Below, piece by piece: positions 1 through 7,925 of a stretch of 16,779 nucleotides of DNA. Location: assembly GCA_021160985.1 (NCBI GenBank), contig JAGHBN010000061.1, forward strand, positions 1 to 16,779, written 5' to 3'. A model generated the notes under the pieces. The model was given only the letters and a program-made list of their open reading frames with translations, did not search any database and had not been told where the DNA came from. Made by a program: the position numbers and the translations under genes. The stretch's first letter is position 1; each line of letters starts with the position of its first letter. This DNA is from Thermococcus sp. (GTDB lineage Archaea > Methanobacteriota_B > Thermococci > Thermococcales > Thermococcaceae).

Positions 1-1
1 A

Positions 2-9
2 CTTTTAAG
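2..9 (+). promoter_or_regulatory. TATA-like promoter element for the S9 peptidase gene
   Basis: CTTTTAAG lies about 30 bases before the ATG at 37, the spacing expected of an archaeal TATA box with a short leader. A ribosome site AGGTGAT (24-30) lies 6 bases before the ATG. The BRE would lie outside the window, so this cannot be judged fully. Confidence 0.45.
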
Positions 10-36
10 GCTCTCTACTAGATAGGTGATAGCGTT

Positions 37-1908
37 ATGAGCAGCATCGAATGGAACCACGAGACCTTTTCTAAGTTCGCCTATCTAGGCGACCCGAGGA
101 TAAGGGGAAACCTCGTCGCCTACACCCTGACGAAGGCCAACATGAAGGACAACAGATACGAGAGCACCGTGGTTGTTGAAGACCTTGAAACCGGCTCAAG
201 GCGCTTCATCGAGAACGCCTCCATGCCGAGGATTTCTCCCGACGGCAGAAAGCTCGCCTTCACTCGCTTTAACGAGGAAAAGAAGGAGACCGAGATATGG
301 GTGGCCGACGTTCAAACCCTGAGCGCCAAGAAGGTTCTCTCCGCCAAAAACGTCCGCTCAATGCAGTGGAACGACGATTCGAGGAGGCTTCTGGTCGTTG
401 GCTTCAAGAGGAGGGACGATGAGGACTTCGTATTCGACGACGACGTCCCGGTCTGGTTCGACAGCATGGGATTCTTCGACGGGGAGAAGACTACCTTCTG
501 GGTTCTCGACACTGAAAGCGAGGAGATAAACGAGCAGGTCGAGGAACCCCGCTTCAGCTCCGGCCTCTGGCACGGCGATGCGATAGTTGTGAACGTCCCG
601 CACCGCGAGGGGAGCAAGCCCGCCCTCTCCAAGTTCTACGACATAATACTCTGGAAGGACGGAGAGGAGGAGAAGCTCTTCGAGAGGATCTCCTTCGAGG
701 CGATTGACTCCGACGGAAAGGCCCTCCTCCTCAGGGGCAAGAAGGAGAAGAAGTACATCAGCGAGCACGAGTGGCTCTACATCTGGGACGGTGAGCTTAA
801 GCCAGTCTACGAGGGCCCGCTCGATGTCTACGACGCGAAGCTTACCGACGGCAAGGTCTACTTCCTCACGCCTGATGCTGGCAGGGTGAACCTCTGGCTC
901 TGGGACGGGAAGGCCGAGCGCGTTGTCGCCGGCGACCACTGGATTTACGGGTTCGACGTCAGCGACGGAAAGGCGTTGCTCCTCATCATGACTGCCACGA
1001 GGACAGGCGAGCTCTACCTCTACGACGGCGAGCTGAAACGGCTGACCGACTACAACGGGCCGATATTTGCCAAGCTCAAGACCTTCGAGCCGAGACACTT
1101 TCGCTTCAAGAGCAAAGACCTCGACATAGACGGCTGGTACCTCAAACCGGAGCTGAAAGAGGACGAGAAGGCCCCGGTGATAGTCTTCGTCCACGGCGGG
1201 CCTAAGGGCATGTACGGCCACCGCTTCGTCTACGAGATGCAGCTGATGGCGAACAAGGGCTACTACGTTGTCTTCGTAAACCCGCGCGGAAGCAACGGCT
1301 ACGATGAGGATTTTGCGCTCCGCGTCCTTGAGAGGACTGGCTTAGAAGACTTTGAGGACATAATGAACGGCATCGGGGAGTTCTTTAAGCTCGAACCGCA
1401 GGCCGACAGGGAGCGCGTTGGAATAACGGGCATAAGCTACGGCGGCTTCATGACCAACTGGGCTTTGACCCAGAGCGACCTCTTCAAGGCCGGCATCAGC
1501 GAGAACGGCATAAGCTACTGGCTCACCAGCTACGCCTTCTCGGACATAGGGCTCTGGTACGACGTCGAGGTCATCGGGCCAAATCCGTTAGAGAACGAGA
1601 ACTACCGGAAGCTCAGCCCCCTGTTCTACGCTCAGAACGTGAAGGCGCCGATACTCCTAATCCACTCGCTTGAGGACTACCGCTGTCCGCTCGACCAGAG
1701 CCTTATGTTCTACAACGTGCTCAAGGACATGGGCAAGGAAGCCTACATAGCGATATTCAAGCGCGGCGCCCACGGCCACAGCGTCCGCGGAAGCCCGAGG
1801 CACAGGGCGAAGCGCTACAGGCTCTTCATAGAGTTCTTCGAGCACAAACTCAAGAAGTACGAGGAGGGCTTCGACGTCGAGAAGATACTCAAGGGAGATG
1901 GGAACTGA
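37..1908 (+). CDS. S9 family serine peptidase, acylaminoacyl-peptidase type
   Basis: Predicted cytoplasmic oligopeptidase of the prolyl-oligopeptidase (S9) family, likely removing acylated or free N-terminal residues from short peptides in peptide catabolism. Residues about 1-340 show repeated beta-propeller blades (LYIWDGEL, LWLWDGKA, LYLYDGEL), which in this family gate access so that only small peptides enter. Residues about 355-623 are the alpha/beta-hydrolase domain: oxyanion segment HGGP (386-389), nucleophile elbow GISYGGF with Ser467, likely acid Asp547 in SLEDYRCP and His579 in GAHGHS. There is no signal peptide or membrane segment. The length (623 aa) is normal for archaeal members. 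The ATG is supported by a ribosome site 6 nt upstream and a TATA-like box. The gene stands alone, with a T-rich terminator behind it. Exact substrate preference within S9 (acylaminoacyl versus general oligopeptidase) cannot be read from the sequence. Confidence 0.9.
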   Translation: MSSIEWNHETFSKFAYLGDPRIRGNLVAYTLTKANMKDNRYESTVVVEDLETGSRRFIENASMPRISPDGRKLAFTRFNEEKKETEIWVADVQTLSAKKVLSAKNVRSMQWNDDSRRLLVVGFKRRDDEDFVFDDDVPVWFDSMGFFDGEKTTFWVLDTESEEINEQVEEPRFSSGLWHGDAIVVNVPHREGSKPALSKFYDIILWKDGEEEKLFERISFEAIDSDGKALLLRGKKEKKYISEHEWLYIWDGELKPVYEGPLDVYDAKLTDGKVYFLTPDAGRVNLWLWDGKAERVVAGDHWIYGFDVSDGKALLLIMTATRTGELYLYDGELKRLTDYNGPIFAKLKTFEPRHFRFKSKDLDIDGWYLKPELKEDEKAPVIVFVHGGPKGMYGHRFVYEMQLMANKGYYVVFVNPRGSNGYDEDFALRVLERTGLEDFEDIMNGIGEFFKLEPQADRERVGITGISYGGFMTNWALTQSDLFKAGISENGISYWLTSYAFSDIGLWYDVEVIGPNPLENENYRKLSPLFYAQNVKAPILLIHSLEDYRCPLDQSLMFYNVLKDMGKEAYIAIFKRGAHGHSVRGSPRHRAKRYRLFIEFFEHKLKKYEEGFDVEKILKGDGN

Positions 1909-1926
1909 TTTTCAGTTCTTTCGACC

Positions 1927-1940
1927 TCTTTTTGTTTTTT
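1927..1940 (+). terminator. T-rich transcription terminator after the S9 peptidase gene
   Basis: A run rich in T (CTCTTTTTGTTTTTT) begins about 20 bases after the stop codon. Euryarchaeal RNA polymerase terminates at oligo-T tracts on the non-template strand, so this is a plausible terminator. A second T-rich stretch (about 2033-2042, TTATTTTTCT) follows before the next promoter. No strong hairpin accompanies either. Confidence 0.55.
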
Positions 1941-2086
1941 CATGAATATTCCATCAAATTCTCTCAGAACCACCCCAAATTGCCAGTGGGAGGGCCAGCC
2001 GTACAATCCCGCTTTTCGTCGGAGTTTAGGCTTTATTTTTCTCGCACGTAAAGCGCTCTCTTATTCAAAACTGCCCCATCCTGCAC

Positions 2087-2110
2087 CGTGTTGACACGAA
2101 AGTGTTAAAA
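2087..2110 (+). promoter_or_regulatory. Promoter of the OB-array operon, with a palindrome upstream of the TATA box
   Basis: A TATA-like GTTAAAAAG (2102-2110) lies about 55 bases before the ATG at 2161, predicting a leader near 25-30 nt that holds the strong ribosome site GGAGGT (2149-2154, 6 nt spacing). Immediately upstream of the TATA/BRE position is a 12-base inverted repeat CGTGTTGACACG (2087-2098). The half-motif GTGTT recurs at the TATA edge (2102). A dyad just upstream of BRE is where archaeal activators usually bind. A second AT-rich run, GTTAAATAAT (about 2137-2146), is too close to the start to be the main TATA box. Confidence 0.45.
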
Positions 2111-2160
2111 AGAAAAACCATCAATTCGTTTGCTACGTTAAATAATCCGGAGGTCTGTTT

Positions 2161-5136
2161 ATGGCGGGAAAGGAAGGTGAGAAAAAGCTCTACTATCACG
2201 GGCTGAAGGAGCAGAAGAAGCTCGATGTATCGAGGTTAAAGTATATTTCCCTTCTCCTTTCAGTAGTTGGCGTTGCTCTCCTCCTCGTAGCCGCCCAGAG
2301 CGCCCAGGCACCCATGGCCAAGGTAAACGACGTCTATGGCAACTACCTCATGAACTATGCCGTCGTCAGAGTCGAAGGCGACGTTGTAACAGTTCCCTAC
2401 GTATCGGAGAGCGGCGGAAAGATCACGGTAACGTTCTCCATCAATGACGGTACAGAATCAATGGATATCAGAGTTTACTCGCCCTTGGCCGAGAAGCTCA
2501 TTGAGGAGGGCAAGGTCCCCTTCCCCGGCGACAGGATCGAGGCTGAAATACAGCTCCGCGTGAGGGAAACATACACTTATGGCATCCTGCAGTATCTCGA
2601 CGGTCTTCAGTTTCACTCAAAAGCCTATTCCGAGAACCCCGCCTTTGTGGGAGCTCTTGATGCGAATATGAGCGGTTCCTACGTGGCGGTTGAGGGCATT
2701 GTTACCGAGTTCTCCAACGTCAGCTCGGGTTACCTGCTTACGGTGGACACGGGCGAGTCCGAGGTTACTGTTCTAGTGCCGAGGGTTCTGCTCCTCTTCC
2801 ACAACCTCTCAGTCAATGTCGGTGACACGCTTTACGCTCCCGGAGTAGTTTACCTCTACAAAGGCACGTCACCTGAGATAGTTGTCAGGGACCTCTCCCA
2901 GGTCTCAGTGACGCCGATTGAGGAAGCCCCTGTCGTCAAGATAAGCGAGGCACGCGGCTATCCTGGAATGGTAATGGCCGTTGAGGGCTCCCTAGCCGGT
3001 GTAACTTACGAGAGCGGCCGCTACGTGCTGACCCTTACCGACGGTCAGAACTACCTTGAAGCCGTTGTCCCGCGTGAGATTCTTGCAAATATCAACCCAT
3101 TCAATGTGTCGAGCGAGAGCGCCTTCAAGGTCGCAGGAAGGATGGGGGACGACGGCAGGCTCGTTGCGGCTTATGTGGCTGTCGTCAAGCCTGTGAAGAC
3201 CGAGTTCAGGCCCATAGGAACCCTAACCTCTGACATGCTCGGCTCAATAGTCGCCGTCAGGGGCAACATCGAAGAAGTTGTCAGGATAGGCTCCAACCTC
3301 AAGCTCGTCGTGGATGACGGAACCGGAAAGATTGACGTCTTCATACCCTCTGCCGCCCTCGCTGAGATTTCCAACGAGACGATGGCCAACCTTAAGGCCG
3401 ACCTCGGCGTCGAGGTGGGCGGATACCTTGAGGAGTACCGCGGTGCGCTTGAGGTCGTGGTCTACACCGGGTCGGGTATAAGGGCCCTTGGGGAGCCGCT
3501 TCCGCCCCAGGCAATAGAGGTTCCAAAGGTTACAGCGGCCCAGCTCGCTGACTACAGGGGCCAGCTTGTCGATTTCGTGGGCCAGATAAAAGGAGTAGCC
3601 TACGCCAACGGAACCTACTACGTCACAGTTGACGGCGTCGGGGTTTCCCTTCCAAGGGAGGCACTGCTCAACCTCAACCCGCTCGAAGCGGGAACCGGCA
3701 GTCAGGTGGTGGTGAGGGGTCTCGTGGTTGATGAGGGTCTCGTGAAGGGCGAGAACCTCGCTGTAGAGGTTCCCATAGCCCCTGTTCCACTCAAGCCCGA
3801 CGAGGTCACGCCGGAGATGGAGGGTCAGCTCGTCGCGGTCGTCGGCAGGGTCACCGACGTGGCCAACCTCAGCGGCAACCTCAAGATAACCATAGGCGAT
3901 CTCCCGGTCTTCATCCCAAGAACGACCGCCAACGAGCTGACCTACGTCCCGGCCGAGGGAGACATTGTGCAGATTGGAGGATACGTCGAAATCTACCGCG
4001 ACGAGCCGGAGGTGGTGCTCTTCAACCCGGCCGCGATTGAGAAGCTCCAGCAAACCGGACCCGTCGAGGGAACCGTTTCGGACCTTGAGAGCGCCACGGA
4101 GCCGCTTCTCCTGACTGTGACGTGGGATTCCATAGCTTACCAGAAGCCGGACTACGCACTCACCTTCCACGACTCGACCGGAAGCGCGACCCTGCTCGTC
4201 GAGCGCTCGCTGCTGCCCGACCCGCTCGAAGCCGGCACTGGAAGCACCCTCAAGGTTGTGGCCGACCCGCTATCCGGCGGAATAACCCAGCTGGAGGTCA
4301 GCAGAGCCAGACCCTCCCCGCTGGTCAGCACCGGCGCAGTGACCCTTTCAATGAAGGGTAAAACAGTCGCTGTAAACGGAACTGTCCTGGACGTGATCAC
4401 CATCGGAAGCAACCTCAAGCTGATAGTGGACGACGGGAGCGGTGAGATAGCAGTGTTCATACCGGGTGGTGCTGACGTTAGCGTCGGGAAGGGACAGGTG
4501 GTTACCGTCGCGGGCTATGTTGACGAGTACGACGGTGAACCTGAGATTGTTGTCTACGACATCGACGCTGTCGTGGTGAGTGAGAAGCCTTCGGGAGAAA
4601 GTGCTCAAGCGGAAGAAGTGAAAGTCGCTGAGCTTTCGAGCGCCGCCGGAATCGTTAACCTCACGGTGACATGGGAGGAGCTGAGCTACGACAACGGCTA
4701 CATCATGAAAGTCCACGACGACAGCGGAAGTGCCGAGCTCCCGGTTCAGAGAGAGCTTCTCCCAGACCCGAGAAAGGCTGGAACGGGAAGCACCCTCAGA
4801 ATAACCTATGACGCCGACGCCAAGGAGGTAGTCTCCATAGCCGTGGTTGAAGCGGTTCCAGCCAAGGGGGTCAAGACCGGCCAAGTCACCCTTGACCTGC
4901 TCGGAAAGACGGTCATCGTGGAGGGTGCCATCAAGGACGTCTATGTGGGCAGTTCCTTCATCAAGCTTACCGTAGACGACGGAAGCGGCGAGCTGGTGGT
5001 ATTCATCCCGAAGAGCGTCGCTGGAGACATGAGCTTTGAAAAGGGTCAGACGGTCAGGATAGCGGGCTACGTCTCGGAGTACAGGGGAACCGTTGAGGTC
5101 ATCCCCTACAGGGGTGACTGCATCGAGGTGAGGTGA
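2161..5136 (+). CDS. Membrane-anchored protein with tandem OB-fold modules
   Basis: I do not know a characterised function for this 991-aa protein. A Lys-rich start is followed by one hydrophobic segment (about residues 27-49). By the positive-inside rule the rest would be extracellular, tethered at the N terminus. The remainder is a string of OB-like beta modules. After an N-terminal module (about 55-150), two module types alternate: type A (about 166, 353, 544, 723 and 905 onward), marked by GSNLKLxVDDGSGExxVFIP and GYVxEYRG, and type B (about 260, 455, 637 and 820 onward), marked by LLPDPLEAGTGSTL-like turns. The type A signature resembles tRNA-anti/OB nucleic-acid-binding folds, but extracellular OB domains can also bind glycans or peptides. 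The gene ends overlapping the next start and heads a three-gene operon. The ATG follows a GGAGGT site. OB assignment is by pattern only. Confidence 0.8.
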   Translation: MAGKEGEKKLYYHGLKEQKKLDVSRLKYISLLLSVVGVALLLVAAQSAQAPMAKVNDVYGNYLMNYAVVRVEGDVVTVPYVSESGGKITVTFSINDGTESMDIRVYSPLAEKLIEEGKVPFPGDRIEAEIQLRVRETYTYGILQYLDGLQFHSKAYSENPAFVGALDANMSGSYVAVEGIVTEFSNVSSGYLLTVDTGESEVTVLVPRVLLLFHNLSVNVGDTLYAPGVVYLYKGTSPEIVVRDLSQVSVTPIEEAPVVKISEARGYPGMVMAVEGSLAGVTYESGRYVLTLTDGQNYLEAVVPREILANINPFNVSSESAFKVAGRMGDDGRLVAAYVAVVKPVKTEFRPIGTLTSDMLGSIVAVRGNIEEVVRIGSNLKLVVDDGTGKIDVFIPSAALAEISNETMANLKADLGVEVGGYLEEYRGALEVVVYTGSGIRALGEPLPPQAIEVPKVTAAQLADYRGQLVDFVGQIKGVAYANGTYYVTVDGVGVSLPREALLNLNPLEAGTGSQVVVRGLVVDEGLVKGENLAVEVPIAPVPLKPDEVTPEMEGQLVAVVGRVTDVANLSGNLKITIGDLPVFIPRTTANELTYVPAEGDIVQIGGYVEIYRDEPEVVLFNPAAIEKLQQTGPVEGTVSDLESATEPLLLTVTWDSIAYQKPDYALTFHDSTGSATLLVERSLLPDPLEAGTGSTLKVVADPLSGGITQLEVSRARPSPLVSTGAVTLSMKGKTVAVNGTVLDVITIGSNLKLIVDDGSGEIAVFIPGGADVSVGKGQVVTVAGYVDEYDGEPEIVVYDIDAVVVSEKPSGESAQAEEVKVAELSSAAGIVNLTVTWEELSYDNGYIMKVHDDSGSAELPVQRELLPDPRKAGTGSTLRITYDADAKEVVSIAVVEAVPAKGVKTGQVTLDLLGKTVIVEGAIKDVYVGSSFIKLTVDDGSGELVVFIPKSVAGDMSFEKGQTVRIAGYVSEYRGTVEVIPYRGDCIEVR

Positions 5137-6464
5137 TGGCCATGGTTCCCCTCTCTGACCTTTTACTTTGGTCCTTCGCTGGAGTGCTGTTCGGCTCACT
5201 AATCTCGTGGATTCCAGGATTCCACATATTCAATATCATGGCCCTGCTCGTGGCGGTCTTCGGCGTCGGCGAGCTGATGCCCGTCCAGGCCTTCCCGTTC
5301 TTTGCCATAGGGGCCATAGTGGCCTATGCCTTCGTAAGCGCGATATCGAGCGTCTACTTCAGCGTTGCCGACGAGAGCGCGGTGTTCCTCCTCTTCCCGA
5401 CCCAGCGCTACCTGCTCCTCGGCAGAGGACATGAGGCGGTACTCCTTTACCTCATCGGCGCGGTTGCAGGAACCCTCGTCCTCGTGCTGGGGGCGCTCTT
5501 CATATTCCCGAAGGTTCTACCTCCAATCTACCAGGCGACCAGCCCCTACATAACCTACTTCCTGGTGGCCATCGTGCTCTTCATGTTCATGAGCGAGTGG
5601 CCCAAGGAAGGAGACCGCGGAAAAACGCCTGCTGAAAGGCTCTGGCTGGCCTGGAGGCAGATACTCGGCGGAATCCTGGTGTTCTTCATCTCAGGAATAC
5701 TGGGCTTCATCGTCATGAACACCAACCTCCTTCCGACGACGAGTGCCTACACCAGGCTGACCCCGATGTTCATCGGCTTCTTCGGAATGTCCTGGGTTCT
5801 CCTTAACATACTCTCCAACCCGCCGATGCTTGAGCAGGTTCCGGAGGACAGGGTCGAGAGCAGTATCTACAACGCCCTCAAGGCAACCTTCGGTGGGGCG
5901 CTCGGTGGAACTATCGCGGCTGTCTATCCAATAATCACCGGAGGTATGGGTGCGCTCGTTGCCGGCCACATGACGAGCCAGCGCGGAGACGATGCCTTCA
6001 TCATAAGCCAGGGCGTGAACAGGGTCATCTACTACGTTGGAGCCTTCACGCGCCTCTTCCTGCCGAACCTCAGGCTCACGAGGGGAGCGGCGGCATGGCT
6101 CGTGAGCTCAGTTTACACGCCAAAGAGCTACTCGGAGTACCTTGCCGCCATGGGCGTCATACTGCTCAGCGCGGGAATAAGCTTCCTGTTCACCTACTAC
6201 CTCTCCAAGTTCATAGCCAGGAGCTTCAACGTCCTCCACATCAAGAAGCTCTCGTACATCGTGGCAGTAGTCCTAGTAGTTATCTCCTACCTCCTCACGG
6301 GCCCGATGGGAGTTGTCGTGCTCTTCGTCTCAACGGCCATTGGAATGATGGCGGCAGCCTTCAACACCAGGAGGAGCTACTGCCTTGGAGGACTCGTACT
6401 GCCCGTGCTCATCAGCATGACCGGAAACACCGGGTACTTCATGCACCTGCTCGGGCTGGGGTGA
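5136..6464 (+). CDS. TctA-like (COG1784-type) multi-pass membrane protein
   Basis: Integral membrane protein of about 442 aa with roughly ten or more hydrophobic segments, resembling the archaeal branch of the TctA/DUF112 permease family. Bacterial TctA proteins are the large permease of tripartite tricarboxylate transporters. The two Gly/Pro-rich repeats typical of the family are visible: GVLFGSLISWIPGFHIFN near the N terminus, and GGALGGTIAAVYPIITGG in the middle. No TctB small subunit or TctC binding protein is nearby, so a classical citrate-type transporter is doubtful. I chose ATG 5136, which overlaps the previous TGA by one base and lies 5 nt after GAGGTG (5125-5130). GTG 5133 and ATG 5142 are alternatives; 5142 has its own GAGGTG 6 nt upstream. 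Sandwiched between two OB-domain membrane proteins, it may be the membrane channel or scaffold of their complex. Confidence 0.8.
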   Translation: MAMVPLSDLLLWSFAGVLFGSLISWIPGFHIFNIMALLVAVFGVGELMPVQAFPFFAIGAIVAYAFVSAISSVYFSVADESAVFLLFPTQRYLLLGRGHEAVLLYLIGAVAGTLVLVLGALFIFPKVLPPIYQATSPYITYFLVAIVLFMFMSEWPKEGDRGKTPAERLWLAWRQILGGILVFFISGILGFIVMNTNLLPTTSAYTRLTPMFIGFFGMSWVLLNILSNPPMLEQVPEDRVESSIYNALKATFGGALGGTIAAVYPIITGGMGALVAGHMTSQRGDDAFIISQGVNRVIYYVGAFTRLFLPNLRLTRGAAAWLVSSVYTPKSYSEYLAAMGVILLSAGISFLFTYYLSKFIARSFNVLHIKKLSYIVAVVLVVISYLLTGPMGVVVLFVSTAIGMMAAAFNTRRSYCLGGLVLPVLISMTGNTGYFMHLLGLG

Positions 6465-6470
6465 TGTAAG

Positions 6471-7871
6471 ATGAGAGGATTCACGCACTACATATCGGGC
6501 CTCGCGGCGGCGACCTTCTTCGCCGCCCTCGTCGGCGACCTGCGCCTCGGCATACTCATCCCCGTCATAGCTGCAGCCGCTGCCTACTTCCCTGACTTCG
6601 TGGACTTCAAGTTCGGGAAGTTCTTCGCCAGAAGGGACTACGAGATAGACCCGGCCCCGTGGGACGAGAAGAAGCACTACGCGCCGAAGCTCGTTAAAAT
6701 CAGCGAGCTTAGCGAGAAGAACCGCTACCAGTTCTTTGCCGTCGAGGGAAAGGTCGAGGAAATCCTAGTCCAGGGTTCAGGAAAGCTCACTTACAAGGTG
6801 CTCCGCGAGGACGGAACGGAAGAGACCGTGACGGATAGCTACAACACCATAGTCTTCACACTCAACGACGGGACCGGAAAGATAACCGTCGAGGCCTTCG
6901 GTGACGACTACGAGTTCTTTGAGGAGGAGTTCGGAAAGATAGAGGAAGGCAGGGAGATGCTCGTCTTCGGCTACGTCGATGTTGATGAGGACGGCTCCCT
7001 CAAGCTCGTCGTCAGCGACGCACCGCACCCGCAGGGCATAGCAGAGACGATAGCAAGGGCCATCGAGGAGGCCTACCGCGAGGGCGAGAGGATAGTCAAG
7101 ATACACAACATCCGCCTGCCAGGAGACGTTTACAGGCAGTTCTTCGTCCACCTCGACCCGCCGAAGAGGGAAGTCCGCGTCGAGATGGGGCCGATAGTGA
7201 CCCCTGGAGGGGTCGCGATAGGCGGCGACGTTCCCGAGTACAGGAAGTACGGAATAGCGAAGGTTAACGTGCCTTTTATCAAGACCTATCCCAAGCCCAC
7301 GAGGGTAGACTCATTCTCCGGCCCGGAGATAGCGTTCAGGAGAGCCACGTTCAAGGGCAAGACCGTCGTCAAGGACAGGTTCCTGCCCTGGCACCACGGC
7401 TTCAGCCACTCCCTCACGATGGGCATCATAATAGGCCTTGTCGTCTTCGCCTTCTTCAAGTTGATAGGCTACGAGCACGCCACCGAGCTCGCACTCGCTT
7501 CAATGATAGGTCAGTGGCTTCACGTCTTCGAGGACCAGCTCGGCTTCATGGGAAGCAACCTGCTCCCGCCGATTACAAAGGACGTCATTCCCGGCCTTAA
7601 GCTCGGCGAGAGCGGCAGCGGGCTCACCAACTTCTCGACGGCCTGGCTGATGATAGCCTTCATGATATGGAACTTCAACCGCTTCACCGACCCGAGGCCC
7701 ATTCCAATAAGCGACGCAAAGTTACTCCTCTACCTGATATGGCCGTCGATAATAGGCTTTGGAATAGCGATAATCCGGAGCATACGGATGAGAAAAGAGC
7801 TCAAGGAGCTCATGGACTACTACACGAACCTCGAGGCCTTTGAAGAGCTTGAAGAGGTCGGAGGGATTTAA
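6471..7871 (+). CDS. YdjM/DUF457-type membrane metal-dependent hydrolase with OB-like domain
   Basis: A 466-aa membrane protein. The N terminus (MRGFTHYISG, His6) and PDFVDF (Asp42, Asp45), together with WHHGFSHS (His308, His309, His313) and QWLHVFED (His351, Asp355), fit the conserved His/Asp set of the DUF457/YdjM family, predicted membrane-associated metal-dependent hydrolases. Between the two halves of this membrane core lies a soluble insert of about 250 residues. Its first part (about 77-185) looks like an OB-fold (FFAVEGKVEEI, TLNDGTGKITVEAF, GYVDVDEDGSLKLVV), strikingly like the type A modules of the first operon gene. The membrane core continues with several hydrophobic helices to the C terminus. 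The start lies 7 nt after the previous stop, with GGTGAT overlapping that stop, so translation is probably coupled. The catalytic activity and substrate are not known to me. Confidence 0.78.
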   Translation: MRGFTHYISGLAAATFFAALVGDLRLGILIPVIAAAAAYFPDFVDFKFGKFFARRDYEIDPAPWDEKKHYAPKLVKISELSEKNRYQFFAVEGKVEEILVQGSGKLTYKVLREDGTEETVTDSYNTIVFTLNDGTGKITVEAFGDDYEFFEEEFGKIEEGREMLVFGYVDVDEDGSLKLVVSDAPHPQGIAETIARAIEEAYREGERIVKIHNIRLPGDVYRQFFVHLDPPKREVRVEMGPIVTPGGVAIGGDVPEYRKYGIAKVNVPFIKTYPKPTRVDSFSGPEIAFRRATFKGKTVVKDRFLPWHHGFSHSLTMGIIIGLVVFAFFKLIGYEHATELALASMIGQWLHVFEDQLGFMGSNLLPPITKDVIPGLKLGESGSGLTNFSTAWLMIAFMIWNFNRFTDPRPIPISDAKLLLYLIWPSIIGFGIAIIRSIRMRKELKELMDYYTNLEAFEELEEVGGI

Positions 7872-7880
7872 CCGCCACCC

Positions 7881-7921
7881 TTATATACACCTTTGGACAT
7901 CCCCCTTTTAGGGGGGTGTCC
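7881..7921 (+). promoter_or_regulatory. TATA box plus 11-bp inverted repeat at the start of the ATPase gene
   Basis: TTATATAC (7881-7888) is a good archaeal TATA box about 40 bases before the ATG. Directly downstream, GGACATCCCCC (7895-7905) and GGGGGGTGTCC (7911-7921) form an 11-bp inverted repeat with a 5-base spacer and a single G-T wobble. The expected transcription start (about 7908-7913) falls inside it, and the right arm contains the ribosome site (GGGGGTG, 7 nt before ATG). This is the position of a classic archaeal repressor operator. A hairpin in RNA is less likely, because the left arm would be mostly upstream of the transcript. Confidence 0.6.
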
Positions 7922-7925
7922 TTAA

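Noticed and set aside
358..1221. Long minus-strand open frame (287 codons) inside the S9 peptidase gene
   Set aside because: It is the complement of a well-supported gene in a GC-rich, strongly codon-biased region. It has no ribosome site or TATA box and shows low-complexity Val/Leu/Glu-rich translation.
2030..2100. Possible small gene or RNA between the S9 peptidase and the OB-array operon
   Set aside because: Only T-rich runs and the promoter dyad are visible; no reading frame with a ribosome site, and no box motifs.
3244..5199. Long minus-strand open frames across the OB-array gene (308 and 283 codons)
   Set aside because: They mirror codon bias of the plus-strand gene and their translations have no recognisable domain or hydrophobic pattern.
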